The notes beneath the pieces are model-generated. The model did no database searches. It was not told where the DNA came from and saw nothing but the letters and a program-made list of their open reading frames with translations. 64,000 nucleotides of DNA from JAUIAI01 sp050633665 (GTDB lineage Bacteria; Pseudomonadota; Gammaproteobacteria; Burkholderiales; Burkholderiaceae_E), in contig JBOEGY010000007.1 of the NCBI GenBank assembly GCA_050633665.1, positions 310,001 through 374,000 on the forward strand. Direction: 5' to 3'. Below, in pieces: positions 27,016 to 35,807 of the stretch. The position numbers were made by a program, and so were the translations under genes. The number at the start of each line of letters is the position of its first letter. Positions within the stretch are counted from its first letter, which is position 1.

Positions 27016-27732
27016 TCAGGCGAATCCTTTCAGATTACCACGCAGCCTTGAAACAGCCTGACTATGAAGTTGCGAGATCCTCGATTCAGTCACCCCCAGA
27101 ACCAGACCGATCTCTTTCAGGTTCATGTCTTGCTCGTAATACATTGACATGACTTGTTGTTCCCGCTCAGGGAGTTTGCCGACAGCCTTGGTCAGCGCTT
27201 CCCGAAACTCGTCCCCTTTGAGCATGGCAACCATACCACTCTGATCCTCCGGCGCATGCCGCTCCAGAAACCCCTCCTCGCTGTCTCTGCCACCAAGATC
27301 ATCGATATAGACCAGTTGTGCACCGCGCGCATCGCCAAGCATCTTCTGATAGGCGCTCAACTCCATGCCCATTTCGTCGGCAATTTCCTGCTCATTCGGT
27401 GAACGCTGCAGTCGTTGCTCCAGGGCCGAAATTTGTTGCTCAATCGTCCGCTGAGCCCGTCTTGCGGATCTTGGCAGCCAATCGGTGCCGCGCAGCTCAT
27501 CGAGCATTGCGCCGCGAACTCGCTGGGTCGCAAATGTTTCGAACTGAGCGCCGCCGTTCTGATCGAATCGGGTCATGGCGTCCATCAGTCCGATCATGCC
27601 AGCCTGCACCAGATCGCCAACGTCTACATTAGCGGGCAGGCGGCCGGCCATCTGATTAGCCACCCGACGGACCATCGGTGCGTAGCGCTCGACCGTCGTT
27701 TCACGATCCAGCGTTCCTTGAGCTGTGTACAT
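27016..27732 (-). CDS. fliA: RNA polymerase sigma factor for flagellar operons (sigma-28)
   Basis: Class 3 flagellar sigma factor, 238 residues. Region 2 has YAPMVRRVANQMAGRLPANVDVGDLVQAGMIGLMDAMTRFD and FETFATQRVRGAMLDELRGTDWLPRSARR. Region 4 ends with LPEREQQVMSMYYEQDMNLKEIGLVLGVTESRISQLHSQAVSRLR, the helix-turn-helix for the -35 box. ATG 27732 is taken; GTG 27738 has a better-spaced GGAG (5 bases) and may be the true start. It is the last gene of the flhB-flhA-flhF-flhG-like-fliA run. Its targets in the window should be the three sigma-28 boxes. Confidence 0.96.
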   Translation of the reverse strand: MYTAQGTLDRETTVERYAPMVRRVANQMAGRLPANVDVGDLVQAGMIGLMDAMTRFDQNGGAQFETFATQRVRGAMLDELRGTDWLPRSARRAQRTIEQQISALEQRLQRSPNEQEIADEMGMELSAYQKMLGDARGAQLVYIDDLGGRDSEEGFLERHAPEDQSGMVAMLKGDEFREALTKAVGKLPEREQQVMSMYYEQDMNLKEIGLVLGVTESRISQLHSQAVSRLRGNLKGFA

Positions 27733-27749
27733 AGTCACTTTGACTCCGG

Positions 27750-28388
27750 TCAGTTGTCAAGAATTGGCGAACGTTGCATTTGCTGCCCGACTTGTGCCTG
27801 CAAAAAGTCAGTCAGCGGTGCAAGAAATGCCGGTGGTGTCCCACAAGGGTCGATAAAGTCGGAGGCACCGTTTGCCCATCCGACGGGTGCACGCAGAAAC
27901 GTCAGCGAGCGTCCCAGAAACCGCATCACGGTATTGGCGAGATTCTGCTCGCACAGATGCTGCTTGTGTTGCGCGTTTGCCAGCCAACCCGACCAGACAA
28001 CAGTCAGCGGTGAATGCTCATCACGCTCTCCGGTCTCTTTGATCGCCGAATACAAAGCCGGTAGGCTTGCTGTATCCGGTGTCGCCGCGAAAACAGTACC
28101 TAACGAGTACTGACTGATTGCGCCGGCCAGCCTGTCCGCGCGGGAAGCTGAAATCAGAATATCGGCACTGCCGGACTCGCCAAGCGGCACGCCCAGTCTT
28201 TGCAACATCCCGGACGGATCCTGCCACCGGGCCGATATACCTTGTGTGACGAACATCTGATCTATCTGGCGAGCCAAAGCGCACAAGGCATCGTCGGCAT
28301 TCACACTGACCAGATCCACCTGCCCGGCCGGCTCTGGACTAAACCACTGCTTCAAACCATGGGCCTGGTCGTAACCTTGCTCAAACAT
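27750..28388 (-). CDS. FlhG-like protein lacking the Walker A motif
   Basis: 212-residue protein in the exact place of flhG (between flhF and fliA). The N-terminus carries DQAHGLKQW (residues 7-15), matching the DQAxxLR motif with which FlhG contacts FlhF and stimulates its GTPase. Later segments line up with MinD/FlhG: LGTVFAATPDTASLPALYSAIK (about 96-117) with the strand-helix after Walker B, and NTVMRFLGRSLTFL (about 152-165) with the NxxxRFL helix. However, the slot for the deviant Walker A (KGGxGKT) reads LVSVNADDAL (26-35), with no P-loop glycines or lysine, and the Walker B site also looks lost. It is shorter than typical FlhG (about 270-300). ATG 28388 overlaps the flhF stop as TGATG, with GGAG upstream. 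Confidence 0.75.
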   Translation of the reverse strand: MFEQGYDQAHGLKQWFSPEPAGQVDLVSVNADDALCALARQIDQMFVTQGISARWQDPSGMLQRLGVPLGESGSADILISASRADRLAGAISQYSLGTVFAATPDTASLPALYSAIKETGERDEHSPLTVVWSGWLANAQHKQHLCEQNLANTVMRFLGRSLTFLRAPVGWANGASDFIDPCGTPPAFLAPLTDFLQAQVGQQMQRSPILDN

Positions 28389-29881
28389 CAATAAGCTCCA
28401 GCAACAGGTTGAGGACGTGCCGTCAGGGGCGCACCACTGCCACCACCACCGGACTCAACCCGCTGCATCAACATCGTAAGATCAATATCGGGCAATCCGG
28501 GTTCATCGATATCTGCGGCGCTCAACGCACGATTGACGAGAGCCGCCACATCGGCCGGATGCCAGTCCTCCGGTACTCGTTGCCCATCACCCACAGCCAG
28601 AAGCGGCAGACGAAAACGAATCAGCGTATCGAGAGCGCCACCGAGCCGGCAGGCTTCATCCAGTTTGGTCAGAAGAACTCCGACGCAGTCATTCCCCTGA
28701 TAGGCCTCAATTGACTCACGCATCGCCTCGGTCTGCGCCGCGGCGCTCAAAACCAACAGGCGCTGAATCGGCCCCTGCGACACAGCCTCAAGAAGTTGAG
28801 AGACTCGACTATCGCGCTGACCCAGACCAGCCGTATCGATCAGAACAACCCGTTTGGTCTGCAACAAGCCGAGTAAACTGTGCAGACTCTCGGAATCATG
28901 AGCGGTGTGAACTGTAATGCCGATCATGCTGCCGAATCGTCTTAGCTGATCCTGTGCGCCAACCCGATAGGCATCAGCAGTGATCAGACCAACCTGATCA
29001 ACGCCGTGTTCCAGGGCACAGCGCGCGGCAATCTTGGCCACCGATGTCGTCTTACCTACGCCGGTAGGACCAACCAGGGCGAAAACGCCGCCATCCAAAA
29101 CAACACGTTCAGACCAACCCGGTGCTTCCAGGTTTCGAATCAGCGCCTGGGCAAGCCATTGATCGGCTTGCGGTCCATCACAGTTTTCAGGCAGGTGGCC
29201 GACCAGCGAGCGGGCGAGCTGACCGGAAAACCCGGCCTGCAACAGGCGGCGCAATACCTGAGCCTGTCCAGGTGTACGACGCACACCATCAACCCAGGAC
29301 AAGGCACTGAATTGCTGGCTGATAAAACTACGCATCTGCCGAAGCTCTCCAGCCATCGCACTCAATTCTGCGGCTGCCGCCTGACTATCCCGGCGCGACT
29401 CCGGCACGGGCCGGTCAGCCCAGGCGGTATCGGTGCGGGAACTGGCCGGCGTTACCGGTGTTTCAAAAGTGGGAATTGCGGCACTGTCGGTGAGCCGGGT
29501 GTCCGGATCGCCTGGTGGCGTCTTGCTCGCGTCTGAACGAACATCCGAATCGCGACGCGCCTTGCGTTCTTCGGCAAAGCGCTGAAATTTCACCGTACTC
29601 ATAGGTTCCGGAGAGCCGCTAGCCGGGGCCGGCTGAACCGGTGCCGGGTCCACAGGCGCGCCAGCCAAAGCTTCAGGCGTGTTCGAAAGGCTCGATGCCG
29701 ACGCCTGAACCGGAGTCGGCTGCGCATCCAGCGCGATCAGATCTGACTCCAACATCGCGGTCACGCAGATTCCGTCTGCTGTCTTGCGATTACTCAGAAT
29801 GACTGCATCAGGCCCCAGCGCCTTGCGTGCTAGCAAAAGCGCTTGCCTCGCTGTAGGCGCCGTAAACTGTTTCGCGTTCAT
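28388..29881 (-). CDS. flhF: Flagellar biosynthesis GTPase FlhF
   Basis: SRP-type GTPase that sets flagellar position and number, mostly at a pole. 497 residues in the family's B-N-G layout: N-terminal B domain starting MNAKQFTAPTARQALLLARKALGPDAVILSNR, a long Pro/Ala-rich linker (about 55-165), the N domain, and the G domain with G1 GPTGVGKTTS (271-280), LITADAYRVGAQDQL (G2/insertion box) and VLIDTAGLGQRD (G3), and a TKLDE G4. It overlaps flhA (ATGA) upstream and the FlhG-like gene downstream, so all are coupled. Confidence 0.96.
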   Translation of the reverse strand: MNAKQFTAPTARQALLLARKALGPDAVILSNRKTADGICVTAMLESDLIALDAQPTPVQASASSLSNTPEALAGAPVDPAPVQPAPASGSPEPMSTVKFQRFAEERKARRDSDVRSDASKTPPGDPDTRLTDSAAIPTFETPVTPASSRTDTAWADRPVPESRRDSQAAAAELSAMAGELRQMRSFISQQFSALSWVDGVRRTPGQAQVLRRLLQAGFSGQLARSLVGHLPENCDGPQADQWLAQALIRNLEAPGWSERVVLDGGVFALVGPTGVGKTTSVAKIAARCALEHGVDQVGLITADAYRVGAQDQLRRFGSMIGITVHTAHDSESLHSLLGLLQTKRVVLIDTAGLGQRDSRVSQLLEAVSQGPIQRLLVLSAAAQTEAMRESIEAYQGNDCVGVLLTKLDEACRLGGALDTLIRFRLPLLAVGDGQRVPEDWHPADVAALVNRALSAADIDEPGLPDIDLTMLMQRVESGGGGSGAPLTARPQPVAGAY

Positions 29882-31992
29882 TGAGATGCTCCGATTATCC
29901 GGCCGATCCGGATGCTATGGGTTTCAGGAATTTCGCTATGACTGAGTACACGCAAACGTGCTGCACTCTTACGCACCATCTTTGAAACATCAGTGCGAAT
30001 CGCATCAGGAACGAGCAAACAAGCTGCCACGCCGCTCTCTTCCTGCTCATTGGCGGCGCTGGCCGCGGCTTCTGCCAGGAACTCGGCCACACCAGGATCT
30101 ATCGCCCCGGTATCACCGCCAGTCAGCGCCTGGATCATCAACTGCTCCAGTTCAGGATCAAGGGCAATGACATTCAGTTCATTGGCAGGACCGTAAATCT
30201 GTTGCACCAGCGAAGGTGCGAGCGCGCGCCTGACGGAACTGGTCAGCGAGTCTGCGTCTTCCGACAAAGGACCAAATTCGGCCAGGGCTTCAAGGATGCT
30301 GCGCATATCCCGGACATGAACCCCCTCAATCAACAGGTTCTGCAGGACTCGCTGCAAGCGCGCAACTGTGACCGTCTTGGGAACCACTTCATCGACCAGC
30401 TTGCTGGCAAATTGGGCGGCATGATCAAGCAGTTGCTGCACTTCGGTTCGACCCAACAGTCTTGAGGCTCGCGACTGCATCAGATGATGCAAGTGTGTCG
30501 CCATCACGGTGGCGGCATCAACGACCGTATAACCCGCAGCCTGAGCCGCCTCGCGCCGTGCTGATTCAACCCAGACGGCCGGTAGACCGAACGCGGGGTC
30601 AGTGGTGGTCGGACCTTCCAGTTGCAAGGTGGCCCGGCCCGGATTGATCGCAAGCCACTGCCCTGGAAATGTCTCGCCTTCACCGACCACCGCACCCTTG
30701 AGCGTGATCCGGTAGACGGAGGGACGCAGTTCAAGATTGTCGCGAATATGAACCGAAGGCGGCAGGAAGCCGACTTCCTGCGCGAATTTCTTGCGTACGC
30801 CTTTGACCCGACTTAACAGCTCCGCCCCATTGTCTTTGTCAACCAGCGAGATCAGCTTGTATCCCAGCTCCATTCCAAGCGTATCGACCGGCGTCACATC
30901 ATCCCAGCTGGCATCCTTGTCAGATTCGGACTCAGCAGGCGCCTCAGCCTGCTCTGCGACCGGCTCAGGTCGATTTGACAACCACCAGGCCAGATAGCCA
31001 CAACCGCCCGCCAGGGTAAAAAACGCGAAATGCGGCATCCCCGGAACACTACCGAGCAAACCGATCACACCAGCGGTAAGTCCGAGCGCACGTGGCACAT
31101 TGAACAGTTGCTTAAATATCTGACCACCAACATCATCATCACTACCAACCCGCGAGACAACCAGTGCCGCCGCAATGGAAATAACCAGCGACGGAATCTG
31201 AGCAACCAGCGCATCCCCGATCGCCAGCAAAACATAATTGTTTGCAGCCTCGGAAACAGACATCCCATGCTGAACCGTCCCCAGCAGCAAACCACCAACG
31301 ATATTGATCGCCAGAATTAAAATGCCGGCAATAGCGTCGCCTCGAACAAATTTGGAAGCACCATCCATCGCGCCAAAGAAGTCAGCCTCCTGACCCACTT
31401 CGCGGCGCCTTCTTCTGGCCTCTTCCTGCTCGATCACGCCGGCATTCAGGTCGGCATCGATAGCCATCTGCTTACCCGGCATGGCGTCAAGAGCAAAACG
31501 TGCCGAAACCTCGGCGATACGCCCCGCGCCTTTCGTCACGACGATAAAATTAATCACCGTTAGAATCGAAAAAACGATAATGCCGACCGCAAAACTGCCA
31601 CCAAGAACAAAATCCGCGAAAGACTCAATGACCTGACCGGCAACGTCCGTGCCCGAGTGGCCGTCCATCAAAACCGCCCGGGTCGATGCAACGTTTAGTG
31701 AAAGACGCAATAGCGTTGTCACGAGCAGGACGGACGGAAACACCGAGAAATCAAGTGGCCGCCGGGTATATGCAGCCACCAGCAGAACCACTAGCCCGAG
31801 GGAAATATTGAACGAAAACAACAAATCCAGAGCCAGTGGCGGCAACGGCATAATCATCATTGCCAACATGGCAACGATCAGCATCGGTACGGCGAGGGTC
31901 TTAACCGGCGGCAGAACCACTTCCACATTGCCGACCTTGAGACTGGCGATCGACGCTGTCTGCCCGGGTACTGCCGTAGAGCCCAGAGCCAT
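29878..31992 (-). CDS. flhA: Flagellar type III export gate protein FlhA
   Basis: Major export-gate component, 704 residues. About eight transmembrane segments fill the first half, including the FHIPEP-family core RPLDFSVFPSVLLVTTLLRLSLNVASTRAVL and the cytoplasmic loop KQMAIDADLNAGVIEQEEARRRRREVGQEADFFGAMDGASKFVRGDAIAG. The second half (about 350-704) is the cytosolic ring that docks chaperone-substrate complexes. Translationally coupled: TAATG with flhB upstream, ATGA with flhF downstream. Confidence 0.97.
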   Translation of the reverse strand: MALGSTAVPGQTASIASLKVGNVEVVLPPVKTLAVPMLIVAMLAMMIMPLPPLALDLLFSFNISLGLVVLLVAAYTRRPLDFSVFPSVLLVTTLLRLSLNVASTRAVLMDGHSGTDVAGQVIESFADFVLGGSFAVGIIVFSILTVINFIVVTKGAGRIAEVSARFALDAMPGKQMAIDADLNAGVIEQEEARRRRREVGQEADFFGAMDGASKFVRGDAIAGILILAINIVGGLLLGTVQHGMSVSEAANNYVLLAIGDALVAQIPSLVISIAAALVVSRVGSDDDVGGQIFKQLFNVPRALGLTAGVIGLLGSVPGMPHFAFFTLAGGCGYLAWWLSNRPEPVAEQAEAPAESESDKDASWDDVTPVDTLGMELGYKLISLVDKDNGAELLSRVKGVRKKFAQEVGFLPPSVHIRDNLELRPSVYRITLKGAVVGEGETFPGQWLAINPGRATLQLEGPTTTDPAFGLPAVWVESARREAAQAAGYTVVDAATVMATHLHHLMQSRASRLLGRTEVQQLLDHAAQFASKLVDEVVPKTVTVARLQRVLQNLLIEGVHVRDMRSILEALAEFGPLSEDADSLTSSVRRALAPSLVQQIYGPANELNVIALDPELEQLMIQALTGGDTGAIDPGVAEFLAEAAASAANEQEESGVAACLLVPDAIRTDVSKMVRKSAARLRVLSHSEIPETHSIRIGRIIGASQ

Positions 31993-33137
31993 TAGGCAAC
32001 TCCTGACGGATCAAGGTCCGCAGGTATATCAAGACTAAGTTCGGCCGGCTTTGTTGCGGCTTGCGCCGACTCTGATTCGCTCAGGTTAAAGACGAACGCC
32101 AATACCTGGGCGACCGCATTGTACAAGGCCGCCGGAATCTCCCGGTCTACCGGTACATGAGCAAACAGAGCCCGAGCCAATGGTGGCGCCACAATCTGCG
32201 GCACTCCGCTTTCCATCGCGATAGCGCGAATACGCAGCGCAATGTGATCCGCCCCTTTGGCGATTACGATCGGCGCCTGTAAATCGCCGTTCTGATAGCT
32301 CAGCGCAACCGAATAGTGAGTCGGATTGTTTATCACGACATCGGCAGCCGGCACCCTCGCCATCATCCGGGCGCTGCCGATATCTCGCTGCCGCTGACGA
32401 CGGTGCGCTTTCTGATGAGGATCACCATCAGTTTCCTTTTGCTCCTGACGGGCCTCCTGGAAAGTCATTTTCAGTTCGGTTCGATGCCGAAAAAACTGCA
32501 TCGGCACATCGATAAAAGCGGCCAATACCAGGAGCAGAATCAACCAGGCAGCACCGTAAACAATCAGATCCGGCGCCTGCGACATTGCGGTCGGGAGCGG
32601 CAGGCGAATGAGATGAGTGAAATCCTGGAAACTGCCCTTCACATACCAGCCGCCAATTACCGTCAGCAACCCAACAATACCGGCGATCTTCGCGGAATCA
32701 GCCAGGTGCCCTCTCGAGACAATCCTCTTGATACCGCTGAGCGGGCTCATTCGTTCCCACTTGGGCTGCAATGGTTTCGGGGTCAGAACCAGCCCACCGG
32801 GAACTACTGCCGCGAATATGGCGGCAATCATGCCGACCAGGGCGACGGGATAAACCAACTCCAATCCGAGCAGACTGAGTGCGCCCAGTTGAACCAGCAT
32901 GCCGCCGGAGGTCTCACCAGCACCTGCGTCGAACGTCATTCCCCGGGACACAAGCAAGACAGCGCGCGACTGCATGAAATCACCCATGGCGACCAGAGTC
33001 GTAAAGGTGCAGCCCATAATCAGCACATGCCCGAAGTCACGCGAACGCGCTACCTGCCCGTCAGTACGGGCTTTGGCGAGTTTGCGTTCCGAAGCGGGTA
33101 AGCGCTTATCTTCGCGGCTGTTTGATTGCTCTGACAT
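31992..33137 (-). CDS. flhB: Flagellar type III export switch protein FlhB
   Basis: Export-gate and substrate-specificity switch, 381 residues with four membrane segments. The autocleavage motif NPTH is at residues 271-274 (within ADVVINNPTHYSVAL), close to the Salmonella position. The cytoplasmic cleaved domain reads PIVIAKGADHIALRIRAIAMESGVPQIVAPPLARALFAHVPVDREIPAALYNAVAQVLAFVF. A Ser/Ala/Pro tail of about 30 residues follows. First gene of the flhBAF-flhG-like-fliA operon. I see no strong Shine-Dalgarno. Confidence 0.97.
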   Translation of the reverse strand: MSEQSNSREDKRLPASERKLAKARTDGQVARSRDFGHVLIMGCTFTTLVAMGDFMQSRAVLLVSRGMTFDAGAGETSGGMLVQLGALSLLGLELVYPVALVGMIAAIFAAVVPGGLVLTPKPLQPKWERMSPLSGIKRIVSRGHLADSAKIAGIVGLLTVIGGWYVKGSFQDFTHLIRLPLPTAMSQAPDLIVYGAAWLILLLVLAAFIDVPMQFFRHRTELKMTFQEARQEQKETDGDPHQKAHRRQRQRDIGSARMMARVPAADVVINNPTHYSVALSYQNGDLQAPIVIAKGADHIALRIRAIAMESGVPQIVAPPLARALFAHVPVDREIPAALYNAVAQVLAFVFNLSESESAQAATKPAELSLDIPADLDPSGVA

Positions 33138-33188
33138 AAAACACAGGAGAGGACAAAGTAACGTTCATTATTAGTCGTTCGCTATATA

Positions 33189-33225
33189 AAAAAGCGCTAA
33201 TCAACCAGGGTTGAGCAGCGCTTTT
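33189..33225 (-). terminator. Terminator between the chemoreceptor and flhB
   Basis: A long hairpin: AAAAGCGCT (left arm) and AGCGCTTTT (right arm) with an inner stem TCAAC/GTTGA around a small loop. The A tract on the left becomes a T tract on the minus strand, so it should end transcription of the chemoreceptor gene (stop at 33278) before flhB. Confidence 0.75.
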
Positions 33226-33277
33226 CAATGCTGTAGGCGTTCTGGACATACCCAACGGCCATTGCGCGATTGTTTCT

Positions 33278-35599
33278 CTAGGCTTCTGCCTCAATCACCG
33301 CGCTTTTATAGATACCGCACCCGACATAAAGCGAATCCACTTTAACCACGTAAGACATCTTGGCCTGCGTCAGTCCGGTCTGAGGGTTCTGAATGTCATA
33401 CTCAACCCAACCCGGTTCGACTTCGGCCTGGTCAACGATGCTTCTAAACAAACCTTCGCCGTCTACCCCCTTCAGATCATGCACACTTGTGCCGACCCGG
33501 TCCGGACTGCCGCCAAAAGCAACATATTCACCCGCCGGGTTAAACGCAAAGACGTACATATCGCGATCATAGAAATGATTCTGTGGATTAGTCAGCTCGT
33601 GGGTGTAAGCCTCTTTACTAACCCGCTTGCGCAACTCAAGAGCCTTCTCGACGAATTGAAGCGCCTCATCAGCCGTGCCTTGTTGTAACTGAAACGAGGA
33701 GACCGCATCGGCAAGAGTCGAAGCCCGTTCAGACAGATTGCTGGCCTGCTCAGTGGCTCGCTCAACCATCTGAGAGTTCCGCTGAGTAATCCCGTCAATT
33801 GAGCTGAGCGACGAAGAAACCTCGACGAGTCCGTCGCTCTGCTCTGAGCTGGCAGCCGAAATCAACGACATATTGCCGGCCACAGATCGAACACCAGCCA
33901 CGATTTGCTCCATATTCCCGCCAAGTGAGCGAATCTGCTCCATACTTCCCTCTACCTGGTGGACCGACGCTTCAATGAGATCCCTGACCTCCTTGGAAGC
34001 AGCACTCGATCGCTGCGCCAGCGTTCTTACCTCGTCGGCTACAACCGCAAAACCCCGGCCTTGCTCGCCAGCCCGAGCTGCCTCAACCGCCGCGTTCAAT
34101 GCTAGGACATTAGTCTGAAAGGCGATGCTGTCGATTGTGCTGATGATTTCATTCATGCGCACAGCACTTTGTTGAATAACTTCAACAGACTTAATTGCGC
34201 TTTCCATTGCGCTCCCGCCTACCTCAGCGAGGCTACGCACATCGACGGCTTGTCGATCCGAATCACTGGCTGTTTCTGCATTCTGACTAACAGTCGTGGC
34301 AAGTTCATGAACGCTTGCTGCGGTCCGCTCAACATTCTCCGCCTGTTGTTCAGTTCGCTCAGCCAACTCACGGTTGCCGAGTGTTAGCCGCTGACCTGAA
34401 TACGAAACCAGAGCGGCATTGCTGCGAATCTCCGCCACCATCATCGACAACTGATTGATCATTCGCTGCAGCAGACGACTCATGTCGCCCATCTCGTCTT
34501 TGCTCTTCAGGTTGATTTTCGTCCGTAAGTCCCCTTTTGCAGCACCAGCCATCGCAGCCGTCAGGCTTTGAAAGTCAGCAAAGAAACTGCGATAGAACGA
34601 ATGAATCAAATAGCCCAGCAATGCAATAGTCAAACTGATTGCGCCATAGATAAACCACTGCCATTGCTTTAAGGAATTGACTTGCTCCAAGACCAGCCCT
34701 TCAAGGCGAGCCTCGACCGCATGCTGAAAGCTTGCAATAGCCTCAATTGTTTTGGTACCGGCATTGAAAAACTCGTTGGCACCCACTTTTCCTGATTCGG
34801 TTGAAGCCAGGCGAGTTAACGAACTGAACCGATCAATCGCCTTTCTCGCAGTATTAGACGACTCGAAACTCTCGTTGTGCTTGGCTAGCAGCGCTTCGGC
34901 GAAATTGATATCGCTCTTAAGATGGGAAATCTGACGTATCAGATCCGCGGTCTCCGGCGGCTTACCTGGCGACGAAGCGGCCCTGGCCAGCTGACCGGAA
35001 ACCAGGCCGCGTGCCTGGCCAATAACTTCAGCCCATTGGTTGAACTCAACAATCAGAAGGTTCGCCAGTATCGACCTCACCGGATTGAAGTCGTGAGCCA
35101 GGTGAGTCTTTTGCCCGACCAGAAAAGCCAGTTGCTCCAGCGAACTGACTAGATCCGTATGGGCCATGAATGACTCGTCTGCATCGGCTGGCGTCTGCTT
35201 GGAGATGAAATTGGTTTTCTCCAGAATCTCGATCCACTTCGGATCACGTTCTAGCGCGCTCTTTTTGAGCACATCGGCAAGATCCAGACTTTGCTGATGG
35301 ATCAGCCCATCTATAGAAGCCAGGCGAGCGGCTGCGCCCGGCGACCCGGCCAGGACCAGTTGATGGGTTCCCCTATGCTTTTGAACCAGGGTAATTAGCT
35401 CCGACACCCTCACCACTTCAGTCGTGCCGATCAACTTATGATTCATGGTCTTGAGTTCTGCGCCCATCCGCTGAATCACGGCCGACGAAATAAGCAGTGT
35501 GGGGATCAACACCAATGCGCTAAGCAAAGCGAGCTTCGTGCGCAACTTGAGTCGACGCATCAAAGAGACGCCAAAATTCAGTTTTCCGCTAACTGACAT
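33278..35599 (-). CDS. Methyl-accepting chemotaxis protein with NIT-like sensor and C-terminal Cache-like domain
   Basis: 773-residue transmembrane chemoreceptor. TM1 is about residues 20-44. A helical periplasmic sensor with HRGTHQLVLAG (nitrate/nitrite-sensor-like, NIT) follows to about 310, then TM2 (about 315-335), a HAMP domain, and the signalling hairpin whose tip reads IDSIAFQTNVLALNAAVEAARAGEQGRGFAVVADEVRTLAQRS. After the hairpin, residues about 665-770 (DRDMYVFAFNPAGEYVAFGG, GWVEYDIQNPQTG, SYVVKVDSLYVGCGIYK) look like a single-Cache domain, which is normally extracytoplasmic but here would be in the cytoplasm. ATG 35599 or Met14 could start. Ligand unknown. Confidence 0.92.
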   Translation of the reverse strand: MSVSGKLNFGVSLMRRLKLRTKLALLSALVLIPTLLISSAVIQRMGAELKTMNHKLIGTTEVVRVSELITLVQKHRGTHQLVLAGSPGAAARLASIDGLIHQQSLDLADVLKKSALERDPKWIEILEKTNFISKQTPADADESFMAHTDLVSSLEQLAFLVGQKTHLAHDFNPVRSILANLLIVEFNQWAEVIGQARGLVSGQLARAASSPGKPPETADLIRQISHLKSDINFAEALLAKHNESFESSNTARKAIDRFSSLTRLASTESGKVGANEFFNAGTKTIEAIASFQHAVEARLEGLVLEQVNSLKQWQWFIYGAISLTIALLGYLIHSFYRSFFADFQSLTAAMAGAAKGDLRTKINLKSKDEMGDMSRLLQRMINQLSMMVAEIRSNAALVSYSGQRLTLGNRELAERTEQQAENVERTAASVHELATTVSQNAETASDSDRQAVDVRSLAEVGGSAMESAIKSVEVIQQSAVRMNEIISTIDSIAFQTNVLALNAAVEAARAGEQGRGFAVVADEVRTLAQRSSAASKEVRDLIEASVHQVEGSMEQIRSLGGNMEQIVAGVRSVAGNMSLISAASSEQSDGLVEVSSSLSSIDGITQRNSQMVERATEQASNLSERASTLADAVSSFQLQQGTADEALQFVEKALELRKRVSKEAYTHELTNPQNHFYDRDMYVFAFNPAGEYVAFGGSPDRVGTSVHDLKGVDGEGLFRSIVDQAEVEPGWVEYDIQNPQTGLTQAKMSYVVKVDSLYVGCGIYKSAVIEAEA

Positions 35600-35807
35600 A
35601 ATTAGTATCCGTATTCACGCCAAGCGGCCGGTCGCCTGAGACCGCTGAGCTACTGAAGAAGTAGTTGTCAACTGCGACAATACTTAGCGTCGTGCAAAGC
35701 CAGCGGGCGATAAGAGGTGGATTTTCCGGGAACTTCCGCTGGAATTTACCGATTTGACCGGTTCTCCCGGATGCGAAACGCCCTTGCTACCCAGCAGGCT
35801 GAGCGGC

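Noticed and set aside
27750..28388. Calling this gene an ordinary flhG.
   Set aside because: The ATP-binding motifs are absent and the protein is short, so it is reported as FlhG-like rather than as a functional FlhG ATPase.
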